Of a stretch of 64,000 bases of DNA, positions 34,343 through 47,538 are shown piece after piece (the first letter of the stretch is position 1; each line of letters begins with the position of its first letter). This stretch comes from Lojkania enalia (taxonomy: Eukaryota; Ascomycota; Dothideomycetes; Pleosporales). The translations under genes were made by a program, and so were the position numbers. The stretch is from assembly GCA_010094045.1 (NCBI GenBank), contig ML986764.1, forward strand, positions 1-64,000, in the 5' to 3' direction. The notes beneath the pieces are model-generated. The model ran no database searches, was not told the DNA's origin, and was given only the letters and a program-made list of their open reading frames with translations.

Positions 34343-36400
34343 TCATACTTAGACTATCATCGCATACAGTTAGCTGATCAACTCTCTAGGATAGATACTA
34401 TTGACTTTATTCGCGGGAGGCCTGAACTGGGCTCTAGCCTCCTATGCTCGTCAGTATATTAATGTATAGAAATTTCTTCAGTGCTCAAATATTTTGTACA
34501 CAGGTGGTGTAAAGAGAATATTCTAGTAGTAGGTACCAGAAGAGTAGTTTGTTTTCAGGAGGGTTTTTTTTTGTTGAGGGGAGAGGGGGGGGGGACAATG
34601 GGTCGCTCTATCATAAAGCTTTTGCTATTTCGTGGGCTAGTACGGTACAACCCAAATAGCAAGACCACCGAACCTAGTTGAATTTGAATCATCGGCTCTC
34701 CATAGGACCGCGAACAAGAAACCCCTGCACTCATTAGCATCTCAGTAGGTTGACGCGTTATAAATCTGATCCGATTGGCAAATAAAATTTAGTCGAAATT
34801 AGCTAGACGGGAGCTCTGGGAGTTGTGTGAGAGGCGAGGCTAGTAAGGTGAAGGGCCTTTTTTTTTGGTTTTACATTTTTCAAGATGGTAATCTAAGTAC
34901 TCACGGCGATAAATTACCCATTGTCTAAGCCTTTCGGAAGTCGATATCGAGCTGAAGTCCCGAGACGGTCGACTTTTCAAATTAGGTCCATGTGAGACTC
35001 AGTGTTGTTTTCGTGACACCTAGTATTTGTTTGCCTGATACTAGAAGAAAGGCCTATCGTTACCCTGAACTCACGTGGAAAGTCCCTAGCCAGTACCACC
35101 ACACGGGAGACCGACGAGGTTGCGATAAGCCTGAAAACGCCTTGTTGGAATCCTAGAAATCGAGTGGATCTTTACGCCCATTCCTCATCGAATCTGCTAG
35201 AAGGGAAATCTGAATTAGCCACATTTTTTCGTCTTGAACGCCACAAGCATGGCTCATTAGAGAGCGCGTCCCAAGAATAGCTGCACATATCGAAGGAATA
35301 AAGGCCATGCTTTATTAAGTCTGATACACGACATATGGAAGGCAATATCATTGAATAGCGCATCTTCAAGTGGCTACTGTACAACACACCCCTAACTGTT
35401 AGAACGTAGAGGCGACTAGTTAAGAGTCTAGCAAAATTGTCGGGTTCGGAAGATTACTTTATTTGATAGATTGGGTACAACCATGCAAGTTCCCGTCGGT
35501 CGATCAGCCGTACAAGTGGGACATGTGGCAGCTCAAGCTTGGTGTTTCGTAGTGCAAAGGAAAGGGCGCCTGTTGACTTTCTAGATAATGCAATTGATAT
35601 TGTGTTAGACACATCTCGCCTTCGATTAGGCTGGCTCTGCAAATGTTTCGCAATTTAGCCGACCTTAACGGTCCGTATAGGAAGTTCCGAGAAGTGCATA
35701 CCATGGGGCTTCATTCATCCAAGGCTGGTGTGTAGGTGCTCTCAGGAGACTAAATAGGAGGCATTATGTTTGATCAATTTTCATGCTCCCATCGAAGAAA
35801 TAATTGTCGTGTCTAATACCAAGTATGGGAAGTATCCGAGCTCCTGGGACGTGGGATTCTCGGAATCTCCGGGGTGTGGGGGATGGCCTTTTGCAAATGC
35901 CCATCCGCTGCGACCTGCAAAGATCAAGGGGAGGTAGACCTTGCCTGTGCTAGTCTGGGTATGAAAATGCCACATGCACATGCGTACCGTAGATTGACCA
36001 GGACCCAACGGTTCCTTCTCTGTTGTCCACGTATCGCTTCACACCGCTAGTTAGGCAATAATTAGCAACCTTCACACCGCAGCCGCCTTTCGCTCTGACA
36101 GGTCGAGTTCTTTGCATAACGCCTAGCCCGCAGCACAACTAGCACCTCTCCATCGGTGCTCGGGTCTGTACAGCATTCACAGGACTTAGAGATGGTGGCG
36201 ATGCCATAAACGCTGACGCGGTGTTGCGTACTCTCGCGACTGTTGCAGCCTGCAAGTACAAAGCGGTCGCACACGTAACGGAAGGCTGAATTGCCTCACG
36301 ATTCTGCTACATAGGTGTCGGAAGAACTTTAGTCTGGGAGGATCAGTAGACGTACATACTCATTAACAGGATCACCGGATGCTCAATCACACCCCTGGAC
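34343..36400. other. Gene-free stretch downstream of acr3
   Basis: Mixed-composition DNA with no frame longer than about 75 codons and none showing family resemblance. A G-rich run lies near 34576-34596. I see nothing functional. Confidence 0.5.
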
Positions 36401-39400
36401 GGGTTAAATGCCGAACCATCTCGATACTTTTGGACGAGGCGTGGGCTGAACACGTCCTTAGAATGCCGCTCCGTACCGTTTTCGTCCATATTAATGGCTC
36501 ATGGTGATCGGTGGAGACACCAAATCCTCACAGCGCGCTCCGCGGCGGCTTTGGCTATGAGATCACGCATGAGAGTATTAACAGTCCCTGATATAGGCAG
36601 GGAGCCGCTCTGACATTTTGTCTTCCACAGGTGCCAGCTCCCCGTGCCAGACCCAAAAGAGATATTGCCGGCCATCGCATTATCGTGTGGGTGGAAGTTG
36701 CATTTATTCGCCTTTGAAGAGGTCCTGGATCCCCAAAGCGGAGGTGCCTGGCCATGTCGCTGCGGGTTGCAGCCAGCGGGCATGCAGCGGGCATCTTACA
36801 ACCGGGGTCTTTTGTCAACAGCGTGTCTTTGACCTTCTTATTATTGCCCGGTACGTACGCTGGCGCAGATCAACACAGGTTGTCTTCTTCCTGGCGGGCT
36901 CGGCGCAGGCGGGCAAACTGCACGTGTGGAGTGTGATGGAGCGTCCACAGGTGTGATGGCCCTCGCCTCCGCTGTGCGTGTGCATGCTTGTGCTTTGGCC
37001 AACGCAAACGGGCCGACTCAGCAAAACCCAATCCAGCGGTTCAATCCCAGAAGTTCGGGACGGCCGGAGGAAGGCCTTTTAGCGAGCACCGCTGTGTTTC
37101 ACATTCACATCGGGTTGATGAAAGGCTGGTCCGCTTCTCCTTTACATGACCAATCCACAAACCCCCCGCCTTCTGGGTTCTTGCTGACCACGGCCTTGTA
37201 CAGGCAACCGGCGCCTTATTGGAAGACTTCGCGCACGTTTCGGTCTGGCCCATGGTTGTCTGCTGCGCAACTACTGGCCCTGAAGAGAGGTGAGGCCACG
37301 ACGAGCCCCCAACCTCCCTACACGATTGAGACAACGGCATGGGGCAAGGTGGAGATGAACCGTAGCGTAGTCGACGCCAGACGGGGAAGGTCGTGGGTTG
37401 GCGGCCTGCATATTCTGCACGTTGCGACCAACTGCAACTCTTCTCGGCGTCGGAGCTATCTACTCATCTGGGATTCCCGTCTGACCAGGGCGTCCTTTCT
37501 GCCAGCCTTCCCAGCTCTCTTCGACCCATCACATGTTTCCCAGAGGGGCCACGGGCCTTTCACGATTGGAGGGGTGCGGCCTAGCAGCAACCGCGTGTTC
37601 CAGCGATAGTACATACTGTAGTTGGGCCATGCGCTCTCAGCGTTCCCGTCGATCCGCTTCCCGACTGTCTGGATGTAAATTACTCCCGAACAGCAAAATT
37701 GGACAAGGCGCTCGCTGATTTAGCAGATATGTATGTACCTATGTCCGTGTCTGCGGCTGGCTCTCTATTTCTCACTGGCAGCACCGCATCGCAATTGCCG
37801 CGTGCAGGCCCTGTATCTCTATTCCTTAGGCTTGGGCTAGTCGGCGTGTAGAGGCTCCTTAGTCCTTACCGACGCCATAATGGGGCAGACGGCAGCTAGA
37901 AGCATGGCCCAACAGCGGCCTAGCTCAGACTTGCGAACCATACCGCCGGGATCGTATACGATTCAGGATGCCTCAGAGTTACATACGTACAGTACAGTAG
38001 AGGAGCTCTCAGAAATAAGCTTCCTTTCGTCGCCCCTTGCCAATCAGTTGCCGTCAAAGTCCGGCTAGGGCACGGCGGCGAGCATAGCCAGGGACTGACT
38101 GTGCACTAAGTGTCAAAGAATGTTGACGGGGCTTGCATGCCTGGTGCAACTAGAGAAGCTGTGATTTGCGGGATGCATTCGAATCCTCCCTCCGCATCTA
38201 AGCGACGACGACTGCGGCTTGGTTTCTACGGCCTGGACGGGCGAGCAGCGACTGGCCTTTTTCCCCCATGAGTCGTTGTCACCATCCATGGGACCATGGT
38301 GTTGTCCCGCCGATCCTAACAGCCCGGTTGTCTGAGGTATATTTTCACCAGGTGGTCGGAGACACCACCACCGACTACCATGACAACGACAGAGAGCCCT
38401 GAGCTGGGCTCGTCTACTATGTTTCGATATACGACAAATAGCAGCAGGCGCACTTGACAGCACCCTTGAACAGCCCTTTCCCTGCGCGCGCAGTTCTTCT
38501 GCCGAGCCCGGCGGCGGAACGGCGCGTGGCTCTCTGCAAGAAAGAAAGCTGCACATATGCAGTACATATGCAGCAGCACGCGCGTCCCGAATCCGCTGAC
38601 ATTGGGGGCAGGCGTCGTTGCGTCCAAGTACAGAGTCTCGTGATTTTGAGGCGCATTACCTCCCTAAGATCTGGCAGACTTTGGCTACCCTGGGATACGT
38701 ACTCTGGCATCCCGGGAGATGCATTGCGTGCAGGAGGCCGAGGCGGGCTTGGAGACCAACGCCTCTAAAACAGACCTCTGGGTCAGCGCGGCTCCGTGGC
38801 AGGCGCGTGTCAGAGGCCGCGTCTGGTCATGACCAAGCTGCACTACTAGCAACAGAAGTGATGTGTTAGGAAATTTGTGCGAGAGCTCTCTCGCGATGGC
38901 GCGACTGAGGACCAGCCCACCACGAGCACGGAGCGCCAGGGACTCTACCGCGACGCGGGAGAGCTGTAGATTATATATAGTGTTGTCTCATGTTACAGCA
39001 TCACAGTATATATTCTGTGCAAAGATATGACGCAGTCGGCGGGTATGGGAGAGAAGAGAGCAGAGACGCGGGCAAGGGTTGGGACCGCTTCCGTCTAGCT
39101 GTTAGCGGGCGGCGTTGATGATTGGGTCGGATGGCAGCCATGCATATCACTACCACTACATCTATTCTTGGAGGGTTCGGTGCGGCAACCAAAGGGACTA
39201 GTCGACACTGCTCACTCTTTTGGACTGTGTGGAGTATGCGGCCATGTCTATCAGTCATGGCAGGCGCGCGTGTCTGTAGCAGGAGGCAGGCTATGTGTGT
39301 GCGAGTGAGTGAGCGAGTGAGTGAAGGTGTGGATGTGTGTGCAGATGACGAGCAGCGCCGTCGTCGCCGGGCGGCCATCCGCCCTTTCGGCATTCACTCC

Positions 39401-40482
39401 TCCATTACGTTACATGGTCAGCGTCGTTCGATGGCGGGCTGGGAGTGCAGGAGCTGCTGCTGCTGCTGCAGCCCGCGGTGGCCGATAGCAGCGCCCTATA
39501 TACATATGTATGTGGTATGTACACGCCGGGCGACGGGGCAGACGCCAACGAGAGCGCGGCCTTCCCTCCTGAGTGAGGCGGCAGGCGGACGACGGGCAGA
39601 GAGAGGACATGGGATGATGGCATCCGTGGCATGGCATGGGGGCACGGGGCCTGGGGTGGGTCGAGCGTGCCGGCGCGCAGAGTAGTCATCCACGGCTCTG
39701 CTGCGAGCCAGAGCTGTGGGAGCCGCTGGCCAATGGCGCGCCGTCGCCAGCAGCGTTCCCGAGAGAGTGGATTTGGGTCCGGCGGAGGTCTTTTCCTTGG
39801 ATTGCGCTGCAGCCCGGCGGCCTGTGACTGGCTGCCGCTCACGCCCACCCCTACTGCTCAGTGCTCGACCTGCTCCGGAGGAAGCATGTCCAGGTGCTGC
39901 CCCGTTCGTGGCGCACGAGCCGGCAAAAATAATAGCGACCGCTGTTATGCCTCCTTCGCTCGGCCGGTGCGCCTGTCCTGTCTTGTTCAGTAGTTGCAAC
40001 TTGTTGGAGCTTGCCGTGGCGGTCCCCTGTCTCCTCCCCCAGCCAGCCCGCCTGCCTGTGTGCGTCGACTAAACTGCCTGCGCTTGGGTCTCCTCGTGCC
40101 GTGCGACGGCTACTGCACGGCGCCCCGAGGGACATGGGACGAGGGGACGCAGGACAGGGCCTTCTTTTTTGGCTCCCCTGGTCGTCTTTATAATTGAGAA
40201 ACCGCTGCCGTGGAATCCCGGTCGGAGTGGCTCTTGATCTGGCGCTGGCTCTGGTGCTGGCTCATCTGGCTTTACGCACCGCACCCAACCTTCCTTGGAA
40301 GTAATAAATCAAACCTCCCCGCCTCCCCTCCGTCCACTTACAATCGCCCTCCCACCCCCTCGCGCCGCCTCACCTCACCTCACCTCCCCCGTGCCCATCG
40401 CCCTGCACCGCGCTCTTCGCCGTCGCTGCAGCCCCAGGTCCTTCTTGTCGACGACCTCCGCGACGCTCGCATCTGACGTCTC
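36401..40482. other. GC-rich upstream region of laeA
   Basis: About 4 kb of GC-rich DNA. Overlapping open frames on both strands, the longest 227 codons at 36926-37609, translate to low-complexity Arg/Ser/Pro/Ala sequence and are judged compositional. Short repeats include GTGAGTGAGCGAGTGAGTG near 39301-39325. A pyrimidine-rich tract at about 40310-40440, with CACCT repeats at 40371-40385, lies 130-260 bp before the laeA start and resembles a fungal promoter or leader CT tract. A TATAA-like element lies at about 40188. Confidence 0.5.
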
Positions 40483-40542
40483 ATGACCTCGTCGCTGCTA
40501 TCGACTCTGCGCGTCCTCGCTCCGGCTGCCCAAACTTATTAA
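40483..40542 (+). promoter_or_regulatory. Candidate upstream ORF in the laeA leader
   Basis: An ATG with 19 sense codons (MTSSLLSTLRVLAPAAQTY) and a TAA stop ends 28 nt before the laeA start. If the transcript starts upstream of 40483, as the CT-rich tract at about 40310-40440 suggests, this uORF would be translated first and could reduce or regulate LaeA synthesis. It is seen in the sequence; its function is inferred. Confidence 0.4.
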
Positions 40543-40570
40543 ACCGCGTCCCCCGCCACCAGCGGCCTTT

Positions 40571-42072
40571 ATGAGGAGCAAAGCTGCTCCAATGGTTACG
40601 ATGGCTACGAATGGGTGAGTTGCAGCGCCTCTCCCCGCTTTCCGTGCGACCGCCTGCCCGCTTCCCGCTTTCCGCTTCCCGCACCGTGCTGTCCGCCCCC
40701 GGCTGCGAGAGAGAGAAAAAAAGATAGAGAGCTGCGCGGCCTCTATGTGAATCATTGCTGACCCGCCCAGGATGGCTGTTCCCGCTTCGGGCGGCAACTA
40801 CTCGGAGAACGGCCGCTGGTACCATGGCTTCCGCCGCGGAATATACATGTATCCCTGCGACGAGGTGAGAATAGCCTCCTCTAGAATCGCTGCGGGAGGA
40901 ATTGCGCGGAACGGCTAACGCGAGACGCATTGTACAGCCCGAAAAGGACCGTATGGACATTTACCACAAATTATTCCTCGTTGCACGGAGAGACCAGCTG
41001 CATCAGGCTCCGATTCCGCAAAATTGGGAACAGCCCCGCATCCTAGACTTGGGCTGTGGAACGGGCATCTGGGCGATTGATATGGCAGAGTAAGTCATGT
41101 TCCGCAGTCTGCAGTGCACCCCTCTCAAGTCAATGCCCGTGCTCCAGACACCCCTGCTAACTGGCCCTGTCCACAGTCGATACTTGCACGCTGAGGTTAG
41201 ATTCGCCTACTTCTGGGCTACCACTTTCAATTGATGGCTGACTTCAAAAGGTCGTGGGCTTGGACCTGGTCAATATCCAGCCGGAAAAGTGCGTAACTGA
41301 TTACGGATTGAGTACGGCAAGTATTAACCTTGTTTGTGTATAGGATCCCACCAAAACTGCGCTTTCGCGTCCCACACGATTACGAGAGCCCATGGTCTCT
41401 CGGCGAAGACTCCTGGGACTTGATTCATGCGCGAATGGCCTGCGGCAGCGTTTCCAGCTGGCCAGAGTTGTACCAGAAAATATATTCGTATGCTTGTGCC
41501 CTGTAGCATGTTTCGCCTAAGCTAACTTCTGGCTAGGCACCTGAGGCCTGGTTATGGGTGGATTGAGCACGTCGAGATCGATCTTGAACCACGCTGTGAT
41601 GACCACACCCTTTCTCCAGATAGCGACCTAGTCAAGTGGTACAATTACCTGGCGGATGCGACGGCCCGAGTTTCACGACCCATTGCCTACAACCACCAGA
41701 CCCGTCAAATGCTGCAAGCTGCCGGCTTCATTGATATTCAGGAAATCGTCATTCGCGCGCCGTACAATTCGTGGCCCAACGACCCTCATCAGAAAGAGAT
41801 CGGCAGGTGGTACAACCTGGGTATAACCGAGGGTCTGGATGCTCTGAGTTTCGCAGCCTTTACGAGAGTGTATCGGTGGGATCTGAACGAGCATGTCAAA
41901 CCACTAGTTGAATCTGTCCGTAAACAGATATGCAACAGAAAAATTCATGCGTACAACAACATGTAAGGCGACCCACGGTATTTGTGATACCAATTCATTG
42001 ATGTCACCCACCCAATGCTGACCCCTTGCTCCCGGCAGACATATCTGGACGGCTCGAAGACCCCAGCAGTGA
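40571..42072 (+). CDS. laeA: LaeA/Lae1 velvet-complex methyltransferase-like regulator of secondary metabolism
   Basis: LaeA is a nuclear SAM-dependent methyltransferase-like protein that works with VeA and VelB to couple development to secondary-metabolite gene expression. Eight exons are read: 40571-40614, 40771-40864, 40938-41089, 41177-41195, 41251-41288, 41344-41487, 41537-41962 and 42039-42072. All have GT-AG borders and fitting phase, giving 316 residues. The N-terminus is short. Conserved blocks are [20 protein letters not shown] (27-46), the SAM motif [14 protein letters not shown] (82-94), [69 protein letters not shown] and the terminal [15 protein letters not shown]. The smallest internal exons are 19 and 38 nt. 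It is isolated, with gaps of about 6 kb upstream and 5.5 kb downstream. Distinction from other LaeA-like methyltransferases rests on the [18 protein letters not shown] motif. Confidence 0.93.
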
Positions 42073-43000
42073 GCTAAAGCTTTATTGACGATTTATGTGG
42101 TATTACGGAGTTGGTGCTTCTTCTGGGTTGTTATACCTCGTCACGATCCGATTTGCTCCCAGTCATTTTACTCTGGTTAGCGTCTGTTCGCATGGATATT
42201 TACCCACTCAGTCTACCTTTAGGGCTGGACCTTGGCTTGCAGAACTGGATTGCCCTTGGGGTACATCTCTATATCTCAGCGTACTAGTTAAGGCTCTGGC
42301 CTGCCTAAAATGTAGGCAGCTGGTCCTCGGCCTCAGCAACAGGGCACTTCTCATCCATTGGGGTTTCCTTGGACACGTAAGAGCGACGATGGTGGATCTC
42401 CGATTCGACGGTTACTATTCCGAATACGCCCACGATATTCGCGTCGAGAGTTCGTTCCGGTGGCTTGCTCGTATCGTCGTTTTGTTCATTTCCTTTTGGG
42501 AGCGCATACTGGCGCGGGATTAAAAATGGAGTCATTCCAAGTCACTTGCACAAAGCCGGGCGTTATGTTTTGTTTCGGGCCAGCATCGTCACAGTATTGA
42601 TACCTTTTTCTCGCTTTGCACTTGGTCGCCTTTCGCGACATGCCAAATTATTTCTGATCTGTTTGTAGTTGTAATTAATTGATCCAAGGGAATCTTTTTA
42701 GGCGTCTATTTTCTTTTTTTTTTTTTTTTTTTTTTTTAAAGAGATGGTTAAAGTGATTGGCCTTTTGTTTGCATTCCCCCTTCCGTTATGTCATGTCTGA
42801 TATTCGGCTCATTTCGCAGGTGGCGCGGGGCATGGCTCTTGGCATTGAAAGCATTTTTCCTATGGGCTGCGTGGAGAGGAGTTTGCTTCTCTCTGTACAA
42901 GGGACCGGCTCCGTGCACACGACGAATTTCCGGCCCAAATGCGCGCCGAGCTTTCAATGGGTGGGGATGTGCGGTTTTTTTTGTTTTTTTTTTCTTTGCT
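42073..43000. other. laeA 3' region with T24 tract
   Basis: The first few hundred bases are probably laeA 3' UTR; a 142-codon open frame starting 23 nt after the stop has no family resemblance. A run of 24 T lies at 42714-42737. No gene is seen. Confidence 0.5.
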
Positions 43001-46000
43001 TTTGGCGGCCCAGTGGCTTTTTCCCACTGCGCGATTGCGTGTCCAAAATGCACCGTAGACGAGGTTGGACGGCCAGAATAGGTGTGTGATGGGATGTTTC
43101 GGTGCCCGAGTGCGTTTCGCGTCCATATAATTAATAGGATGCACGCATACCCGCTTCCGTAAACTAAGGACTTATTTGAAGGCAGAGGGGCGCCTGCTTT
43201 GATCTCTACGTGATCGTGCAAAATGAAGGTGCTCCTGAGGAGTGCACCAGGCTAGCATGCCCATACGAGTCGGTTGCGTCGTCAGAAAGCCCCGGACCAC
43301 AACGCCGGTAGCTCGCAGGAGCCTCTCGCTTCAGCCTCATCCCACCCGGGACCCGCTCTGGCGCTTGTCTGCAACGGTAGGCATGAGGTTGCAGAGCTTA
43401 AGAGACGCGAAATTCTACCGGGCGAGCGTAGAGTAGTAATAATGGCCCCTCAGGGGCGCGGGCGCATGGGTCGTGGGTAGCGGTGGTGTGTGGTGGCGAA
43501 ACATGTGCAAATGAAGCCATATACGGTGTGCAGCGCGGAGTAGACCTGCCTAGATGGGCATTTCGCGTCAGTCGGCAGAGCGCCTGGCTGACTGTGCCCG
43601 ACATTCGGGACCGGTTCCCAGCGTGAAAATAGTATGTAATAGGCGGTCTGACGGCACACGTATTGGCAATTATTGTTCATGCTCGGCCCAGCATGCTGGG
43701 AATGATGATGGCATCATGCGGGACGTGGGCGACGAAAATAGAGAGGCGAAGAGGCAAGCGGCAAAGGACAAAGAGCAATAATGACCGACTGCTGGGAGAC
43801 ATGGATGGATGATGAATTGACTAACTCTTGGGCGAGCGTTTGGGCCGGGGTCGAGCGGTGCAGACGATTTCCACAGGTTGCAGCCGGTGGGCTGGCTCCG
43901 TGCATGGGGGGGCCCCAGGCGGGACAGGCCGTCTCGTCTCATCTGCCCAAGCGTCCTCTTTTTCCTTGACCCCGTGATGGCCGGCGAACATCCTTCCTTC
44001 CTGATCCTTCCTACCCTTACTAAGGGATGACTACGCTACACACATCCGCCCATCATCCACGCCTGCCCGCCCTCACGATCGCCTAGCGCCCACCTCGCCG
44101 TCTTGCGTCCCTCGGCGCATGCGTCAATCAACGAGGGTTGCGACACCTTTATCCCGACTCCAGAGCCTGTCTTATTCACCGACGACTCCGCTCCGCTCTC
44201 CGCTGTCGGCGAACCCCTTACCGGCCTTGATTCGTGGGCCCTGTCGCTGCGACAAGGTTCGCGACAGCATTCCAGCTTCGGGGGCATCGATCGTCAGACC
44301 CCGCGTTCTGTCTGGGCGGCGCGCCCCTCGTACCTCGCAACAGCCATGCGCGTTGTCAGCCTACGACTCGTGGCGACTCGTGGCGACTCGTGGCAGGAAT
44401 CCATTATTATTGCCGACAAAAACAAAGTTTGGCATTATTCTAGCAGCTGAGATGCCATGCAGCTCCTAGCCCTCGGTCCTCCTACTGCTACTAGAGACTA
44501 AAGATAGCGCACGCTTCAACCACATCGCCTCCTAGGGTCATCTCCACGCCGATACATACCGTGCCGGTCGTCCTACCACATTGTAGTCTCCTTTCACGAT
44601 CTGTGTTCTTCATCTGTATCCTTCTTTGTCCCTGATATGGAGTCTCGACCATAAGGTGAACGGCAGCTTGGTTCTACCAAAGATGGGAATAGCATTAACC
44701 CCCTAAATAACATGTGATCAACCCTTATCTTCACAATTCCATGTTCTACACCACGGAAAAGACATCCCTCATGAACTCTTAGGTAGCGTGAATCATCGTC
44801 TCACGGCAGCGGAGAGGTTCCAGCACCGGCAATTGTTTGCGGTTAAGGGTCGACGACGTATCTCCAGAAGCTCTTCCTCCGATACAATATCCAACCCCCC
44901 AATCCACGAAGGGTCTTGGCTATTACCGCCTTGAAGCGGTTTCCTCCCAGTCGCAGATCTTTGATTTCTGCTTATCTTTATGTATGGTAAGTACTATCTT
45001 CTCGTCCACCCACTAACTTCATATTCAAATGATGACAAACGCTGGGGCCATATGAGTCATGTCAAACGTGGCGCGAACGATAAATAAAGTTGTGCACACC
45101 GAGACAATAAAAAAATGACAATGGTTTGAAATACCAGTAATAATTCATAATCTTCTCACCGTTGTCTGAATTGTGCTGTAGATATTAGAAAATGAACCGC
45201 GTACTTTTAAGACCAGTATCCGTCATGGGATTGCTAACGAATGCTTTTAGATCACGTTCTGCACTCCACTCTCCAGTTTTTAAGATTGTATATGCATATT
45301 GCGCTAGCATCTATATACTAGTGTAGCGCAGAATCAAAGACTAGGGTTCTTTGGTACATTGATCCCGACTCGGGCATCGTCTGCATTGTTATTGTCGGGT
45401 GAGGCTTTATAGATTCGGGGCATTTGGCGTCGTCTTATCAGATTAGGCTACCTAGTCGATTGCAAGATGATGATACCAACTAGCTGCTGGCTCTCCTGGT
45501 AGTTGTAGAGGTAGATGGTTGCGAGGGCGGGTGGACGACTCGTGGGTAGAGGATATCGTTTTATCGTTTTCGGAGACATATGAGGTAGGCCATTTTAGCT
45601 ACTAGATGGGATGTTGGAGTCGGTCCTCTGGAATCCTAACCTTCATCTCGCTCGTTAGGGTGCTTTGTATTCTTGCCACACTGTCCTCTGCTTGGTTTTG
45701 GTGGTATCAATTGGGGATAGTAACAATCGTAGAGTACTACATTATAAGTTATATGCAGGCAGGCGCTTAGGTGCTAAGTGTTTTAGAAGTTTTCGGGTCG
45801 GTCTTATTGTGTGACTGCTGCATGACGGATGGCACCGTTTCGTTTGCAGGGGGATGATTGGTGCGCAATTCGTTCGTTCAACAGTTTGGCTGATGGCATA
45901 GCTATCCGTGTACGATGTAGCAACGAATAAACGTCCTGGATAGGGATACCGAGTGATGGATCCATTTGTTCGCATCCATGTAACAAACGTGTTCGTTCAT

Positions 46001-47538
46001 GTCACATGTGGCCTCCGCCGACCCCTCGACCGTAGTTGTGACCATATCTAGATGGCAAAAGCTCCCGCGTGGTAGGAACGGATGAGTGTTTATTCCTTCA
46101 TCCTGCGAAATCTAGGGAGAGGAGACGAGAGGAATAGTGTGTCGGTGCCTGGGTTGGGGTAAGGCGGTTATGCTGGTTTCTACATCATTACTTGAAGGAT
46201 ATGGTAGAGTGTAAAATAGACGGACGAGCGGATAGAGAATAATTTGGTTAGATGGGGGGTTCGGTAGTACTTGTCTGATCTAACGCACTATGTGATGTTG
46301 GGTTTTGAATTAACTCCTGACACATTTTTTAGTCACCTTGCAAACGCATAGCGTATCACGGTGGTAATAGAAATTTCTCCGCATCGTCGTTGTAGATTTA
46401 TTATTTCACCAGCTGGTCTACGTTTAAACTACACCTGTCCCTTGTTCAGGATCAATCTCATTGATAAGGTTTTACGTGCAAGGTTTCCTTGTTGGAAATA
46501 CTAGCTCGATATACAACACCCACGTGGTTAGTTTTTGCGTTTTATACTTTGGATGGGATGGAAGCGTGAAATGCGTCGAAGCTTGTTAGGTAGTGGATAT
46601 TAGGGCTAAATCGACGGTATTCACACGTTCACCTCTGTGTCGATTGCATTTTGGAGTGAATGTTGGTAAGATGCGTTTAGTTAATTAATTCGATTCATAG
46701 GGTATTTGTCTTAGATATATCTATTTTCTTTTTTCCTTTTGTAAGACCCTATGCCCATCTTCATAGCGTTTACCAGGAACTGAGACGCCTCATCATTTTT
46801 CCTTCCTAGCCTTCCTTGGTACCTGATTAGGTCTTCCCTGGCAACCATCCAACCTCGAGTAATCAAAATCAATAATCGATTTTTATGATAACAAGGTGTC
46901 GATATTATATGCTGAAGCAAGCGAAAAGCCGTTAGGAAGAATTGGCGTCAAAACACGTGATCGAGCTGCACAACATCTACCCAGGTGGGTAAGAATGCGA
47001 AATACGGCCACCATACCAAGAAGCGGGGGAATGGTATGTCTGACTTCAAACTTCCAGACTGCAGCTCCAAGCCCAAATGATTTTGCATTACCAACCAATT
47101 ATCGGAAACGCCTAGCCGCCATCCGAGGTAAATGTCAGATCGAGCTGGTATATATTTCAGAAGGCGCACTTTTGCTTGGTGTATGTGGGAGCGATTACTG
47201 ATCCCATGAAATTTTGGCCATCACTAATCACTACAATACCACATATGTAGCTCATCTTCTTCACCTATTTGTTAGCACTAGGTATGGTTCGATTTGATGA
47301 AGGCAGCAATATGGTACGAGTTGCAATACGAGTTCAATCGATCTCGATGAAGGCTTCACTTTTATTATCGTCCAAGAATAACGGATCACACGTTCGCTAC
47401 GCACTGTTTGCAATAACCTATGGATATAGAGTAGTGTAACTGCGTCATAGAACATATATTCCTGACGGCTAGAGTTTCAAAAGCTCAGTCTTCGACCTGT
47501 CCCTGGACATCTGTCACTGAGCATATTCAAGGTTGATA
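43001..47538. other. Gene-free stretch between laeA and the MFS gene
   Basis: About 4.5 kb without a supported gene. It is GC-rich to about 44.5 kb and AT-rich afterwards. A 10-bp unit (CGACTCGTGG) is repeated three times at 44364-44393. A tRNA-like A-box string near 43567 does not fold into a tRNA. A minus-strand fragment at 46711-46920 contains WMVAREDLIRYQGRLGRKN but has no recognised family. These may be old gene relics. Confidence 0.45.

Noticed and set aside
36926..37609. 227-codon open frame on the plus strand
   Set aside because: GC-rich composition keeps frames open on both strands here; the translation is low complexity and matches no family.
38113..38230. B-box-like CATTCGAATCC suggesting a tRNA
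   Set aside because: No convincing A box at the right spacing and no acceptor-stem pairing.
39122..39999. Overlapping open frames of 120-187 codons on both strands
   Set aside because: Simultaneous openness on both strands is compositional; Ala/Arg/Pro low-complexity translations.
42095..42523. 142-codon frame just after laeA
   Set aside because: Starts 23 nt after the laeA stop, so it is most likely 3' UTR; no family resemblance.
43560..43635. tRNA-like string (TCAGTCGGCAGAGCGCC) in the gap after laeA
   Set aside because: The A-box-like part is present, but there is no proper anticodon loop with U33, no consensus B box (GGTTCRANTCC) and the acceptor ends do not pair well.
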